From Streptomyces sp. A 4/2 (GTDB taxonomy: Bacteria; Actinomycetota; Actinomycetes; Streptomycetales; Streptomycetaceae): DNA of 64,000 bases. Shown one piece after another: positions 26,400 to 34,811 of the stretch. The notes below the pieces were generated by a model that was given only the letters and a program-made list of their open reading frames with translations, ran no database searches and was not told the DNA's origin. The translations under genes and the position numbers were made by a program. How positions within the stretch are numbered: position 1 is the stretch's first letter; every line of letters begins with the position of its first letter. The stretch covers positions 62,001 through 126,000 of the forward strand of contig NZ_CALNVW010000043.1 of NCBI RefSeq assembly GCF_940670765.1, written 5' to 3'.

Positions 26400-27314
26400 G
26401 TGGCCGGCACAACGCCCGGGAACATCGGTGTGGATGGCGTGGATGGCGTGGAAGGAGGGGTAGGCCTGACCGCTCTCATGGTCGCCGCGGCACGGGCGAT
26501 CGAGACACATCGCCACGACACGCTGGCACGGGACATCTACGCGGAGCACTTCGTGCTCGCCGCACCGGCATCCGCCGGCTGGCCGGTCCGCATGCAACAG
26601 GTTCCGGACGGGGACGCGAACCCGCTGTGGGGGCGATTCGCGCGCTACTTCGGTCTGCGGACGAGGGTCCTCGACGACTTCCTCCTCCGGTCGGTGCAGC
26701 CGGGCGCCCGCCAAGTGGTGCTGCTCGGGGCGGGGTTGGACTCCCGGGCGTTCCGGCTCGACTGGCCTCCCGGCTGCGTGATCTTCGAGATCGACAGGGA
26801 GGGCGTGCTGGCGTTCAAGCACAAGGTGCTCGACGGACTGTCGGCCACCCCCAAGGCGGCGCGTGTACCCGTCCCGGTCGATCTGCGGGCCGACTGGGTC
26901 GGAGCGCTGGCCGACGCGGGCTTCGACCCGGCAGCACCGAGCATCTGGCTGGCCGAGGGATTGCTGTTCTACCTGCCATCCGCCGCCGAGACGTACCTCA
27001 TCGACACGGTGGACCGGCTGAGCACGGGAGGAAGCGCGCTGGCGTTCGAGGTCAAACTCGACAAGGACTTGCTGGAGTACCGCGACAGCCCGCTCTACAC
27101 CTCGACGACACACCAGATCGGCATCGACCTGCTCGACCTGTTCGACAGAGAGCCGCGGCCCGACTCCGCCGGTGATCTGGGGAGCAAGGGCTGGTCCACA
27201 TCGGTTCGTACCCCCTTCGACTTCACCCGCCACCACGGACGCGGCCCGTTGCCCGAACAGAACGACGCGCTGGCGGGCAACCGATGGGTGTTCGCGAACA
27301 AACCCCGACCGTGA
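26400..27314 (+). CDS. SAM-dependent methyltransferase, TIGR00027/LCMT-like
   Basis: 304 aa from a GTG with GGAGG upstream. VVLLGAGLDSRAFRLDWP is the SAM loop, VIFEIDREGVLAFKHKVL the acidic motif and IWLAEGLLFYLPSAAE the post-motif. This is the same family as 14854-15711, but of the longer type with an N-terminal lid (TALMVAAARAIETHRHD). It begins 171 bases after the furan-type operon on the same strand and may belong to the same pathway, methylating a carboxylate or hydroxyl. That link is only positional. Confidence 0.85.
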   Translation: MAGTTPGNIGVDGVDGVEGGVGLTALMVAAARAIETHRHDTLARDIYAEHFVLAAPASAGWPVRMQQVPDGDANPLWGRFARYFGLRTRVLDDFLLRSVQPGARQVVLLGAGLDSRAFRLDWPPGCVIFEIDREGVLAFKHKVLDGLSATPKAARVPVPVDLRADWVGALADAGFDPAAPSIWLAEGLLFYLPSAAETYLIDTVDRLSTGGSALAFEVKLDKDLLEYRDSPLYTSTTHQIGIDLLDLFDREPRPDSAGDLGSKGWSTSVRTPFDFTRHHGRGPLPEQNDALAGNRWVFANKPRP

Positions 27315-27429
27315 CGCCAGCGCCGGGCGGCCGACCGGATGTTCAGGCGGCATGGCGTCCGCCCGGTGTGGATTGTTCCGTGCGAGAGGCCGGCGGGCCC
27401 ATCCCGTACGAGTGATCCTGCCAGTTTTC

Positions 27430-27622
27430 GGAGATCGACTTCCCTCTCGCGCGCAACGGGTCCCGGCTTCGAGAAGGGCACCATCGAGACGACCGGTTCA
27501 TCGTCCTCCTCGTCCCAGTCACGCCGCAGGTGCACGACGTTCCTGTCCGCGAATGCGCCGAAACCCTCACACCCACGCTGCGCGTCCCGCTCGGCGCGCA
27601 GTTCGTCCAGTCCGGGCGGCAT
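27430..27622 (-). pseudogene. Coding-like fragment of unknown family
   Basis: From an ATG the frame reads PPGLDELRAERDAQRGCEG, NVVHLRRDWDEEDDEPVVSM, then VPFSKPGPVAR, with strongly G/C-biased third positions. The bias fades beyond this, and the ORF runs on, antisense to the methyltransferase gene. Probably the start of a broken gene. Nothing else was seen in the 530-base gap 27315-27844 except the hairpin. Confidence 0.25.
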
Positions 27623-27723
27623 CCGAGGCGCGTCGATGTCGACTCGACCTCACGTGGCGACCGGTCAAGAACACCTGCCTGAGGTCAGCGTTCGTCCGTC
27701 CGGGCCGCGGCCGGGGCGACCGC

Positions 27724-27751
27724 CCAGGGGTGGTGTCAGGCCCACCCCTGG
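27724..27751. terminator. 10-bp perfect hairpin
   Basis: CCAGGGGTGG and CCACCCCTGG enclose an 8-base loop, 94 bases upstream of the next membrane protein gene. Terminator or leader structure. Confidence 0.4.
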
Positions 27752-27844
27752 ATACGGGTTCCAGGCCCAGAGACTGTGAGGCCCGCGGGGCACAGGCTTC
27801 TCCTTATGGACAGCAGCGCATCGCTGAGAACTGAGGGGAATCCG

Positions 27845-28519
27845 ATGAACGAGATCGTCGCCCGGCGTTTCACGGGGGCTGTGGGGATCGCCGCAGCGGC
27901 GGGCCTGATCCTGGAGGTACCGCTGTACTTCGTCTACTCGGGCCCCCCGCCGCAAGCCAATGTGCTGGCCCGCCTGCTGATCGGGATCCTCGCTCTGGGC
28001 CTCGTTCTGGTCTTCGCCACCGCCTTCCGCGAACTCGTCAAGAGGGCTGCTCCCCAGGCGGAATGGGCCGGCACGCTCGCCTTCGCGTCCGGCCTCGCCT
28101 ACACCGTGGTCACGCTGGTCTCCAGCGGCCTGGAAGCCGGGGCCGTCATCGCCACCGACCACCCGATCGACCCCACCATCAGCGTCTCCGGCACCTACAT
28201 CCTCTACGGGACGATCTCCCGCATGCTCCTGGCCATGTTCCTGGGCAGCTTCGGCTACGCCGTCAGCAAGAGCGGCCTGCTGTCCCGTTGGGCCCACCGC
28301 AGCGCCTACACGCTCGCCGGGATCAACCTGGCCTTCATGCCGTCCCTCTTCTTCGGGAACGCCCCCGCCCACTTCTACGCCGCCAACGGCTGGGGTACCA
28401 CCGCCCTCATGGGCGGCCTGCTGAGCTACTGGCTCCTGGCCATCGGCATCACCACCTACCGCAGCGCCCGCCGCGTCCCGCAGCAGGCCGCGATCTTCCA
28501 GCCCCTTCCCGCCGCCTGA
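27845..28519 (+). CDS. Multi-helix membrane protein, DUF4386-like
   Basis: 224 aa with about six hydrophobic segments, starting with FTGAVGIAAAAGLILEVPLY. The loop TDHPIDPTISVSGTYILYGT and the ending YRSARRVPQQ resemble DUF4386-type membrane proteins, though the match is loose. The ATG is preceded by GAGGGGAA. Single gene; function unknown. Confidence 0.55.
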   Translation: MNEIVARRFTGAVGIAAAAGLILEVPLYFVYSGPPPQANVLARLLIGILALGLVLVFATAFRELVKRAAPQAEWAGTLAFASGLAYTVVTLVSSGLEAGAVIATDHPIDPTISVSGTYILYGTISRMLLAMFLGSFGYAVSKSGLLSRWAHRSAYTLAGINLAFMPSLFFGNAPAHFYAANGWGTTALMGGLLSYWLLAIGITTYRSARRVPQQAAIFQPLPAA

Positions 28520-28557
28520 AGCCACCTCCACCGCCGCCCCTGCCGACACCTGGCAGA

Positions 28558-28680
28558 GGCGGCGGCCCGCTGGGCGACGCCGCGCACGTGCACGCGCCGT
28601 TCGGGGGTCAGGGGTTCAACCTCGGCGTCGGCGACACGATGAACCCCGGCTGGAAGCTCGGCGCCGTGCTCGCCGGGCCG
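28558..28680 (+). pseudogene. Relic of an FAD-dependent aromatic hydroxylase
   Basis: GGGPLGDAAHVHAPFGGQGF followed by NLGVGDTMNPGWKLGAVLAG is the third FAD-binding motif of PHBH-type flavoprotein monooxygenases (GDAAH..P..GQGxNxGxxDxxNLxWKL). Neither the GxGxxG start nor the C-terminal thioredoxin-like domain is present. It lies directly upstream of the riboswitch. Confidence 0.65.
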
Positions 28681-28749
28681 TACCCGGCCGTCATTTCGCC
28701 ACCGCTCTTCCGACCGCCTGTCGCGGCCCGGAAAGTAACGGCATATGCG

Positions 28750-28870
28750 GTCTGACAGACTGAGCCCCGAAAACTCAGGCGACGCGCGTCAGGAAACCGG
28801 TGTGAATCCGGTACGGTCCCGCCACTGTGACCGGGCTGCAACAGCCCGGAAGTCAGACACTGGCCGCGCC
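28750..28870 (+). promoter_or_regulatory. Cobalamin riboswitch
   Basis: The conserved core is plain: GGAAACCGGTGTGAATCCGG, then TACGGTCCCGCCACTGTGAC, a CCGGGCTGCAACAGCCCGG hairpin, then AAGTCAGACACTGGC. The 5' part (GACTGAGCCCCGAAAACTC) forms the outer stem region. It ends about 50 bases before the binding-protein start, where it should control translation or termination of the four-gene operon in response to adenosylcobalamin. Outer borders are approximate. Confidence 0.92.
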
Positions 28871-28921
28871 GCCTTCTCCGTACAACCAGGGGACGAGGAC
28901 ATCCCCCGGAAAGGCTCGGCC

Positions 28922-29908
28922 ATGCCCCGGATCCGCCGTGTACCACTCGCGCTCATACCGCTGCTTCTGCTACCGCTCACCAGTTGCGGCTCCGGCACGG
29001 GCGGCGCGGACAAGGCAGCGGCCGTACCGGTCGCCGACGGTTTCCCCTACACGGTCACCAACTGCGGCACGAAGACGACCTTCGACGCCCCGCCGAAGCG
29101 GGCCGTCACCATGAACCAGCACGCCACCGAAGTCATGCTGGCCCTCGGCCTCCAGGACCGGCTGGCCGGGACCGCCTACCTGGACGACAGCATTCTGCCG
29201 AAGTACCGGGCCGCATACGCCAGAACCAAGGTGCTGGCGAAGGAGTACCCCTCGAAGGAGGTGCTGCTCGGCGCGAACCCCGACTTCGTCTACGGCGGAT
29301 ACAGCAGCGCCTTCGACAAGGCCAAGGGCGAGGACCGGGCGGGACTTCAGCAGAGCGGCATCAACACCCGGCTGAACGTCGAGAACTGCACCGGGGGAAA
29401 GGTCGGTATCGATCAGCTCGCCACCGAGATCACCCAGGTCGCCAGGACCTTCGGCGTACCGGAGCGCGGCAAGAAGCTGATCGCCGAGGAGCGGCAGAAG
29501 ATCGGAGCGGTCGAGACAGAGCTCAAGGGCTCCTCGCATCCCTCGGTGTTCGTGTACGACTCCGGCGACAGTTCCGCGTTCACGGCGGGCGGTAACGGCA
29601 TCGGCAACGAGATCGTCCGGCTCGCCGGGGGCAGGAACGTCTTCGCGGACCTCGACGACACCTTCGGCGACGTGTCCTGGGAGCAGGTCATCAAGCGCAG
29701 GCCCGAGGTGGTCGTGATCTACGACTACGGTGGCACCACGGTCGCGGCCAAGAAGAAGCGGCTGCTGAACGACCCGGCGCTCGCGGACGTACCAGCGATC
29801 AAGAACAAGAGGTTCGCGGTACTCCCGCTGTCCTCGGCCGTGCTCGGCGTCCGGGTCGCCGACGCCGTGCAGGACCTGGCCGGGCAGCTGCACCCCGATA
29901 CCCCGTGA
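28922..29908 (+). CDS. btuF: Corrinoid-type ABC transporter substrate-binding lipoprotein (BtuF-like)
   Basis: 328 aa. The lipobox PLTSC places the lipidated Cys at residue 22. A PF01497-type (FhuD/BtuF) class III binding fold follows: KRAVTMNQHATEVMLALGLQ, GANPDFVYGGYSS, then ITQVARTFGVPERGKKLI and DVSWEQVIKRRPEVVVIYD. Actinobacterial relatives with this MNQHATEVMLALGL motif are often labelled proposed F420-0 transporters. The cobalamin riboswitch directly upstream argues instead for cobalamin, a precursor or a cobalt complex. GTGA overlap with the permease gene. Confidence 0.85.
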   Translation: MPRIRRVPLALIPLLLLPLTSCGSGTGGADKAAAVPVADGFPYTVTNCGTKTTFDAPPKRAVTMNQHATEVMLALGLQDRLAGTAYLDDSILPKYRAAYARTKVLAKEYPSKEVLLGANPDFVYGGYSSAFDKAKGEDRAGLQQSGINTRLNVENCTGGKVGIDQLATEITQVARTFGVPERGKKLIAEERQKIGAVETELKGSSHPSVFVYDSGDSSAFTAGGNGIGNEIVRLAGGRNVFADLDDTFGDVSWEQVIKRRPEVVVIYDYGGTTVAAKKKRLLNDPALADVPAIKNKRFAVLPLSSAVLGVRVADAVQDLAGQLHPDTP

Positions 29909-30960
29909 GCGCGGAGTCCGCCCGCACCCGCCTGAAAACCGTCCTCCGCTCGACACCCGTCGTGATCGGTGTCCTCACGGTCCTGCTGCTCACGGCAGTG
30001 GTGGCCGGCCTGGCGCTCGGCCCGGTACGGATTCCGCCGGGCGAGGTGCTGCGTACCGTACTGGGCGGCGAACACACCGGTGCCTACCCGACGATCGTGT
30101 GGGAGGTACGGCTGCCCAGGGTGCTGCTCGGGGCCGTCGTCGGCGCCGGGCTGGCCCTGTCGGGCGCGGTGCTCCAGGCGCTGGTGCGCAATCCGCTGGC
30201 CGATCCCTTTCTGCTGGGCGCTTCCTCCGGGGCATCGGCGGGCGCCGTCGTGGTCGTCGTGCTGGGGGTCGGCGCGGGCGCGGCCACCGATGTGGCGCTG
30301 CCCGCCGCCGCGTTCGCAGGGTCCATGGTCGCGCTGGTCGCCGTCTACGCGATGGCCCGGCGCGGCGGCACCATGACGACGGGTCGGCTGATTCTGGCCG
30401 GGGTGGCGATCCAGTACGTGCTGTCCGCGTTCACCAGCCTGATCCTGGTGCTGTCCTCCCGGGCCGAGCATGTGCGGGCGATCATGTTCTGGACCCTGGG
30501 AGGCCTGGGCGGCGCCCGCTGGGACCAACTGGCCCTGCCCGCCGCGGTCCTGGGCGTGGGGGCCGTACTCCTGATCAGCCTGGCCCGTCCGCTGGATCTG
30601 CTGCTGACCGGGGAGGAAGGGGCCCGCAGCCTCGGCCTGGACCCCGGCCGCTTCCGGGGCTTGGTCTTCGTGCTGGTGTCGCTGATCATCGGCGTGCTGG
30701 TCGCCTACAGCGGGGCGATCGGCTTCGTCGGCCTCATGATCCCGCACGCCGCCCGGCTGATCGTCGGCGCGTCCCACCGCAGACTGCTGCCGGTGACCGC
30801 CCTCGGCGGCGCGGTCTTCCTGCTGCTGGCCGATCTGCTGGCGCGGACGGTGGCAGCCCCCGAGGAGATCCCCGCCGGGGTGGTCACCGCCCTGGTGGGC
30901 GGCCCGTTCTTCCTCTGGCTGCTGCGCCGCTCCAGCCGTACCGAAGGGATCACCGGATGA
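29905..30960 (+). CDS. btuC: Corrinoid-type ABC transporter permease (BtuC/FecCD family)
   Basis: 351 aa, FecCD/BtuC family, with about ten membrane helices. The family signature WEVRLPRVLLGAVVGAGLAL, SGAVLQALVRNPLADPFLLG and GASSGASAGA is intact, as is FVGLMIPHAARLIVG with the residues that contact the ATPase. The GTG start overlaps the binding-protein stop; its stop overlaps the ATPase start (ATGA). Confidence 0.92.
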   Translation: MSAESARTRLKTVLRSTPVVIGVLTVLLLTAVVAGLALGPVRIPPGEVLRTVLGGEHTGAYPTIVWEVRLPRVLLGAVVGAGLALSGAVLQALVRNPLADPFLLGASSGASAGAVVVVVLGVGAGAATDVALPAAAFAGSMVALVAVYAMARRGGTMTTGRLILAGVAIQYVLSAFTSLILVLSSRAEHVRAIMFWTLGGLGGARWDQLALPAAVLGVGAVLLISLARPLDLLLTGEEGARSLGLDPGRFRGLVFVLVSLIIGVLVAYSGAIGFVGLMIPHAARLIVGASHRRLLPVTALGGAVFLLLADLLARTVAAPEEIPAGVVTALVGGPFFLWLLRRSSRTEGITG

Positions 30961-31745
30961 GCCCGGCACCGTCCCCGACGGCGCTCACCGCCGACGGGAT
31001 CAGCTACGAGGTGGCCGGCCGCACCCTGCTCGACGGGGTCGCGCTGGACGCAGCCCCCGGCGAGACGGTCGGCCTGGTCGGGCCGAACGGCAGTGGCAAG
31101 ACCACCTTTCTGCGCTGCGTGTACGGCGCCCTGCGCCCCGTGGCGGGGCGGGTCCTGCTGGACGGGGCGGACGCCGCGGCCCTCGGTGTGAAGGAACGGG
31201 CCCGGCACGTCGCCGTCGTACCGCAGGACAGCCCCGGTGCCTTCGGCCTGACCGTGCGAGAAGTGGTGGCGATGGGCCGCAGCCCGCACAAGCGGTTCTG
31301 GGAGCAGGACGACGCCGACGACGCCCACCGCATCGACCGGGCGCTGCGGCGTGTCGGCGCGGCGGCCCTGGCCGACCGGCGCTTCGAGGAACTGTCCGGC
31401 GGGGAACGGCAACGGGCCCTGATCGCCCGCGCCCTGGTCCAGGACCCGGGACTGCTGGCGCTCGACGAGCCCACGAACCATCTGGACATCCGCTACCAGT
31501 TGGAGATCCTCGGCCTGGTGAGGACGCTGGGCACCACCAATCTGCTGGTGCTGCACGATCTCAACCTGGCCGCTTCCTACTGCGACCGGCTGTTCGTCCT
31601 CAGCGCCGGACGGGTGGTGGCGTCCGGCTCCCCGCACGCGGTGCTGACGGAAGAACTGCTGGCCGAGGTCTACGGGGTGCGGTCCCGGATCGGCGTCCAC
31701 CCGGTCACCGGCGCTCCCCACGTCGTCTACCTCCCGCTGTCATGA
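30957..31745 (+). CDS. btuD: Corrinoid-type ABC transporter ATPase (BtuD/FecE family)
   Basis: 262 aa. Walker A GPNGSGKTTFLRC, Q-loop VVPQDSPGAFGLTVREVVAM, signature ELSGGERQRALIARAL, Walker B LLALDEPTNHLDIRYQ and H-loop LLVLHDLNLAASYCD are all present. The FecE/BtuD type fits the neighbouring FecCD permease. Fully overlapped operon (ATGA on both sides). Confidence 0.93.
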   Translation: MSPAPSPTALTADGISYEVAGRTLLDGVALDAAPGETVGLVGPNGSGKTTFLRCVYGALRPVAGRVLLDGADAAALGVKERARHVAVVPQDSPGAFGLTVREVVAMGRSPHKRFWEQDDADDAHRIDRALRRVGAAALADRRFEELSGGERQRALIARALVQDPGLLALDEPTNHLDIRYQLEILGLVRTLGTTNLLVLHDLNLAASYCDRLFVLSAGRVVASGSPHAVLTEELLAEVYGVRSRIGVHPVTGAPHVVYLPLS

Positions 31746-32509
31746 GCGACAACACGTTCCCTGTCTGGACGCCTCTGCCGCACGGGCCACGCTGGCAGGT
31801 CACCGAAGGCGAACCGTCCACGGGCCGAGCCGGGCCGTGGCTGGCGGCCGACCGACTGGCCGACCCGGCGGGCGACGAGCTGTCCAGGCTGCTGGAGAGC
31901 GAGCGCGCCGGCAGCGGCCACCGCACCGGCCATGCGACCGCGCTGACCCTGATGGCGGTGTACGCGGGCCGGGTCACCGCTGCCGCCGTGCTCCACTGGG
32001 CGCTGTACGACGAGGTCCCGGACATGCGGTCCGGCAATGGGCTGCTGCGCCCCGCCGCGCACGGGATCGCCGGGGTCCGGGTGCGCCGGTCCCGGCTGCT
32101 GGTGCCCCGGGCCGGGGAGGACCCCGTACGGCTGCTGCACCGCACCGTGCTCGACGGGCATCTGCTGCCGATCGCCGATGCGCTGCACCGCCGTACCCGC
32201 GCCGGGCTCAGGCAGTTGCGCGGCGGGATCGCCCACGGCTGCGCCACCGCGCTGTGCGCGTACGGCGCCCAGGTGGATCTGCTGGCCGCCCGCTGGCGGC
32301 AGTTCGCGGACACCGCACCCGGCGGACTCGCGGCGCTGGGCGAGGTGGCACGGGTCCGGCGGTCTCCGGACGGTCCGGAGCGGCTGGTCTATCTGCGTAA
32401 CACCTGCTGTCTGTACTACACGAGCGCGGAGGCGGTGCGCTGTGCGAGCTGCTGTCTGACGAGCCGTGAGGAGCGGCTGCGGGCCTACGCGACGCCGAAG
32501 GAGAGATAG
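31742..32509 (+). CDS. FhuF-like [2Fe-2S] reductase in the riboswitch operon
   Basis: 255 aa. The C-terminus has the FhuF cluster spacing C-C-x10-C-x2-C in NTCCLYYTSAEAVRCASCC. The N-terminal two thirds fit the FhuF-like fold loosely (LTLMAVYAGRVTAAAVLHWA; GIAHGCATALCAYG). FhuF proteins reduce ferric siderophores; in a cobalamin-controlled operon this one might instead reduce a Co(III) corrinoid after uptake, which is inference. ATGA overlap with the ATPase gene. Confidence 0.8.
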   Translation: MSDNTFPVWTPLPHGPRWQVTEGEPSTGRAGPWLAADRLADPAGDELSRLLESERAGSGHRTGHATALTLMAVYAGRVTAAAVLHWALYDEVPDMRSGNGLLRPAAHGIAGVRVRRSRLLVPRAGEDPVRLLHRTVLDGHLLPIADALHRRTRAGLRQLRGGIAHGCATALCAYGAQVDLLAARWRQFADTAPGGLAALGEVARVRRSPDGPERLVYLRNTCCLYYTSAEAVRCASCCLTSREERLRAYATPKER

Positions 32510-32536
32510 CGGGCGGCCCGGGGCGCCGGAGAAACG

Positions 32537-32573
32537 CACGTTGCCACGACGTTCGGGGTGGCGTGGCAGCGTG
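32537..32573. terminator. Hairpin terminator after the corrinoid operon
   Basis: CACGTTGCCACG and CGTGGCAGCGTG pair over 12 bases (one G-T wobble) with a 13-base loop, 27 bases after the FhuF-like stop and before the convergent VOC gene. Confidence 0.65.
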
Positions 32574-32611
32574 TCCCCCTTCTCTCTCCGGTTCCTGCGC
32601 CAAGTTCACTG

Positions 32612-33019
32612 TCACTCGGGCAGGTTCAGCTGCCAGGAGACGCCGAAGCGGTCGTTCACCCAGCCGAACTTGGCGCTGAAGCCGTACGAGCCCAGCGGCA
32701 TGAGCTCCGTGCCCTGTTCGGCGAGGGCAGCGTAGAGCCGGTCGAGCTCGGCCTCGGTGTCGCACCCGACGAACAGCGACATCGACGGGGTGAACCCGAA
32801 ATCGTGTGTGACGTGACTGTCGATACACATGAACTGCTGTCCGGCGAGGGAGAACGTGGCGTGCTGAACGGTGCCCGCCGGACCGGGGCCGTCAGCGCCG
32901 TAGCGGGAGATGTCGACGACCTCCGCGTCGTCGAACAGCGACGTGTAGAAGGTCATCGCCTCCTCCGCCCTGCCTTCGAACATGAGGAAAGTGGTGATCT
33001 TCTGCGGCGTCACGGCCAT
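32612..33019 (-). CDS. PhnB-like VOC protein
   Basis: 135 aa of the PhnB/3-demethylubiquinone methyltransferase-like glyoxalase subgroup (PF06983): KITTFLMFEGRAEEAMTFYT, SLFDDAEVVDISRYG, FSLAGQQFMCIDS, and the ending YGFSAKFGWVNDRFGVSWQL. These proteins are single-domain dimers of unknown substrate. Single gene. Confidence 0.88.
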   Translation of the reverse strand: MAVTPQKITTFLMFEGRAEEAMTFYTSLFDDAEVVDISRYGADGPGPAGTVQHATFSLAGQQFMCIDSHVTHDFGFTPSMSLFVGCDTEAELDRLYAALAEQGTELMPLGSYGFSAKFGWVNDRFGVSWQLNLPE

Positions 33020-33230
33020 GGTGCAGCCCTCCGGGTATCGGCGTCAGCCTTCTGAGGACGAGGCTAGGACCTACCTCTGACATCGGCTCCACGGACACAC
33101 ACGGCCGGGCCGTCTCCGACGGGGATCCGGGACTGCGGAGCGGACCTGACAGGCCCCAGCAATGCGCCGTGCGGGTGAGATCGTCGGGTCTCGACCGGGC
33201 ACGGCCCGACGTGGTGGCTAGGTTGACGTG

Positions 33231-33260
33231 CATCCCCATCCCCATCCCCATCCCCATCCG
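33231..33260. repeat. CATCCC hexamer tandem repeat
   Basis: Four perfect CATCCC units and a fifth CATCCG, 65-95 bases upstream of the trefoil protein start. If translated in frame it would give repeated Ile-Pro, but no ribosome site precedes it. Confidence 0.75.
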
Positions 33261-33324
33261 CGCGGGGGAGGGCGTGCCCCTCCGCCGCGCGGACACGGCC
33301 CTGTCTGCTTCCGGGAGTTGCCCT

Positions 33325-33834
33325 GTGTCCGTCACCATCCGCACCGCCACCTTTCGCGCCAGTACTCGCGTCGCCGCAACGGCCGCGGCGGTTCTGACTC
33401 TGGCTTCCACGGCCCTGACCGGCAGCGCCGCCGCCGGCACCGGCGACCCCAACGAGACGATCCGGCTCGGATACGCGCAGAGCTACTGCCTGACCAACGA
33501 CACGAACACTGACAAGGTCCACACCGCTCTGTGTACCGGTAAGCAGAACCAGGCGTGGCTCGTCACCCGTACAGGAGACCGCAACGCCACGATCCGGCTC
33601 GGCTACGCGCAGGGCTACTGCCTGACCAACGACACGAAGACGGACAAGATCCATACGGCGCCGTGCACCGGTAGGCAGAACCAGGCGTGGCTGGTGTCGG
33701 CCACCGGCAACCGCAACGCGACGATCAAACTCGGCTACGCACAGGCGTACTGCCTCGCCAACGTGACCAACTCCGACAAGGTCCACAACGAGCCGTGCAG
33801 TGGTCGTCAGAACCAGGCCTGGCTCCTGTCCTGA
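33325..33834 (+). CDS. Secreted three-repeat beta-trefoil protein
   Basis: 169 aa from a GTG with GGAG 7 bases upstream. Signal peptide: basic start (VSVTIRTATFRASTR) and AAATAAAVLT-type core ending near TGSAAAG. The mature part is three near-identical units of about 43 residues, each GYAQ-x-YCL-x-N, DK-x-H, C-x-G-x-QNQAW. QNQAW is the QxW motif of ricin-type trefoils and each unit has its own Cys pair. It is almost exactly one trefoil domain with no enzyme attached, so binding of a sugar or another small ligand is the likely role. Confidence 0.75.
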   Translation: MSVTIRTATFRASTRVAATAAAVLTLASTALTGSAAAGTGDPNETIRLGYAQSYCLTNDTNTDKVHTALCTGKQNQAWLVTRTGDRNATIRLGYAQGYCLTNDTKTDKIHTAPCTGRQNQAWLVSATGNRNATIKLGYAQAYCLANVTNSDKVHNEPCSGRQNQAWLLS

Positions 33835-34025
33835 CCGGCAGCCGACCGCACTCAGCAGGCGGCTCGCCTCGTACAAGGGGGTTCGCGACGGTGTCCTGCC
33901 CGCTGACGCTGGGCTCCTGCCGGATCTTCCTTCGGCAGAAGGCGGTTTCGCACGGCCGGTCCGGGACCAAGCTCCGCGTCGGCGGCGGCCGTTACCAAGG
34001 CAGCCACTTTCCGGTTTGAGTCGGT

Positions 34026-34496
34026 ATGACTCTCATCCGTAATCGGCGCGCTGCGGTAGCCGCCGCTCTGTTCGTGACCGGGCTCGTTCTCCCGGCCGTC
34101 TCTTCCGCGACGGCCGGGACACCCAGCGGTGCTCCGTCGAGCCAGACTCTCCGAGTCGTCGGTGTCATCGACCCGCCGCAGCCGGTCGAGGCGTTTCCGG
34201 GGCAGGTCAAGAAGGCCTGCGAGATCTGGAAGGAGATGGACTGGCCGGCAGCGAAACGACCCACCGACTACCCCGTGGTGAACACCCCGCTCGTGATCCG
34301 TGGCAGCAATGTCTACGGCAACCGCTCCCACGACCTCCCCATGAACGGCCATTACCGCGAATACGACGTCAACCCCCGCACCCCCGGCACCCATCGCGAC
34401 GCGGAACGCCTCGTCCGTGATCCCGACACCCGCACCGTCTGGTACACGGGCGACCACTACGACAACTTCCAGGAGATCTCCTCCGGCTGTCCCTGA
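34026..34496 (+). CDS. Secreted guanyl-type ribonuclease (N1/T1, RNase Sa-like)
   Basis: 156 aa. Signal peptide: MTLIRNRRAAVAAALFVTGL, then ATAGT. The catalytic core follows RNase Sa: Glu112 in HYREYDVNPRTPGTHRDAER with Arg118/Arg124, and His144 in WYTGDHYDNF. TDYPVVNTPLVIRGSNVYG is the substrate-loop side. Such enzymes cleave RNA after guanosine outside the cell. No inhibitor (barstar) gene is next to it, as expected if export is strict. A terminator hairpin follows at 34576. A fragment resembling residues 79-102 recurs at 41923. Confidence 0.85.
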   Translation: MTLIRNRRAAVAAALFVTGLVLPAVSSATAGTPSGAPSSQTLRVVGVIDPPQPVEAFPGQVKKACEIWKEMDWPAAKRPTDYPVVNTPLVIRGSNVYGNRSHDLPMNGHYREYDVNPRTPGTHRDAERLVRDPDTRTVWYTGDHYDNFQEISSGCP

Positions 34497-34575
34497 CCCG
34501 CGCTCGGCATTGTTCAGGTGGAGGCGGGCACACAGGTAGAGAGTGCCCCGCTCGACTGACTCCGGATACGCAGGC

Positions 34576-34612
34576 GTCAGGCCCCCGCGGAGAAACGATG
34601 CGGGGGCCTGAC
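34576..34612 (+). terminator. Perfect 13-bp hairpin terminator
   Basis: GTCAGGCCCCCGC and GCGGGGGCCTGAC flank an 11-base loop, 80 bases after the RNase stop. Confidence 0.75.
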
Positions 34613-34811
34613 CCTCCTGCACGATGCTGTGGCCCTTTGCCGGCGACTTACGCGCGCCGTGAACCTGACCGGCGCATGTCGCGTCGTCCTGCGCTGACGG
34701 CCGGGCAGCGTACGGGGGTTGTTCGCGAAGCCCCCAGGGGGTGGGGAACGGGTTCCCCGCTGTGGCTACCGTTGCCCCAGCACCCCAGCGAAGCGACCCC
34801 TGGAGAACCCC

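Noticed and set aside
33200..33324. Upstream extension of the trefoil protein with an Ile-Pro repeat
   Set aside because: It would be translation of the CATCCC repeat; the GTG at 33325 has the ribosome site and is followed by a proper signal peptide.
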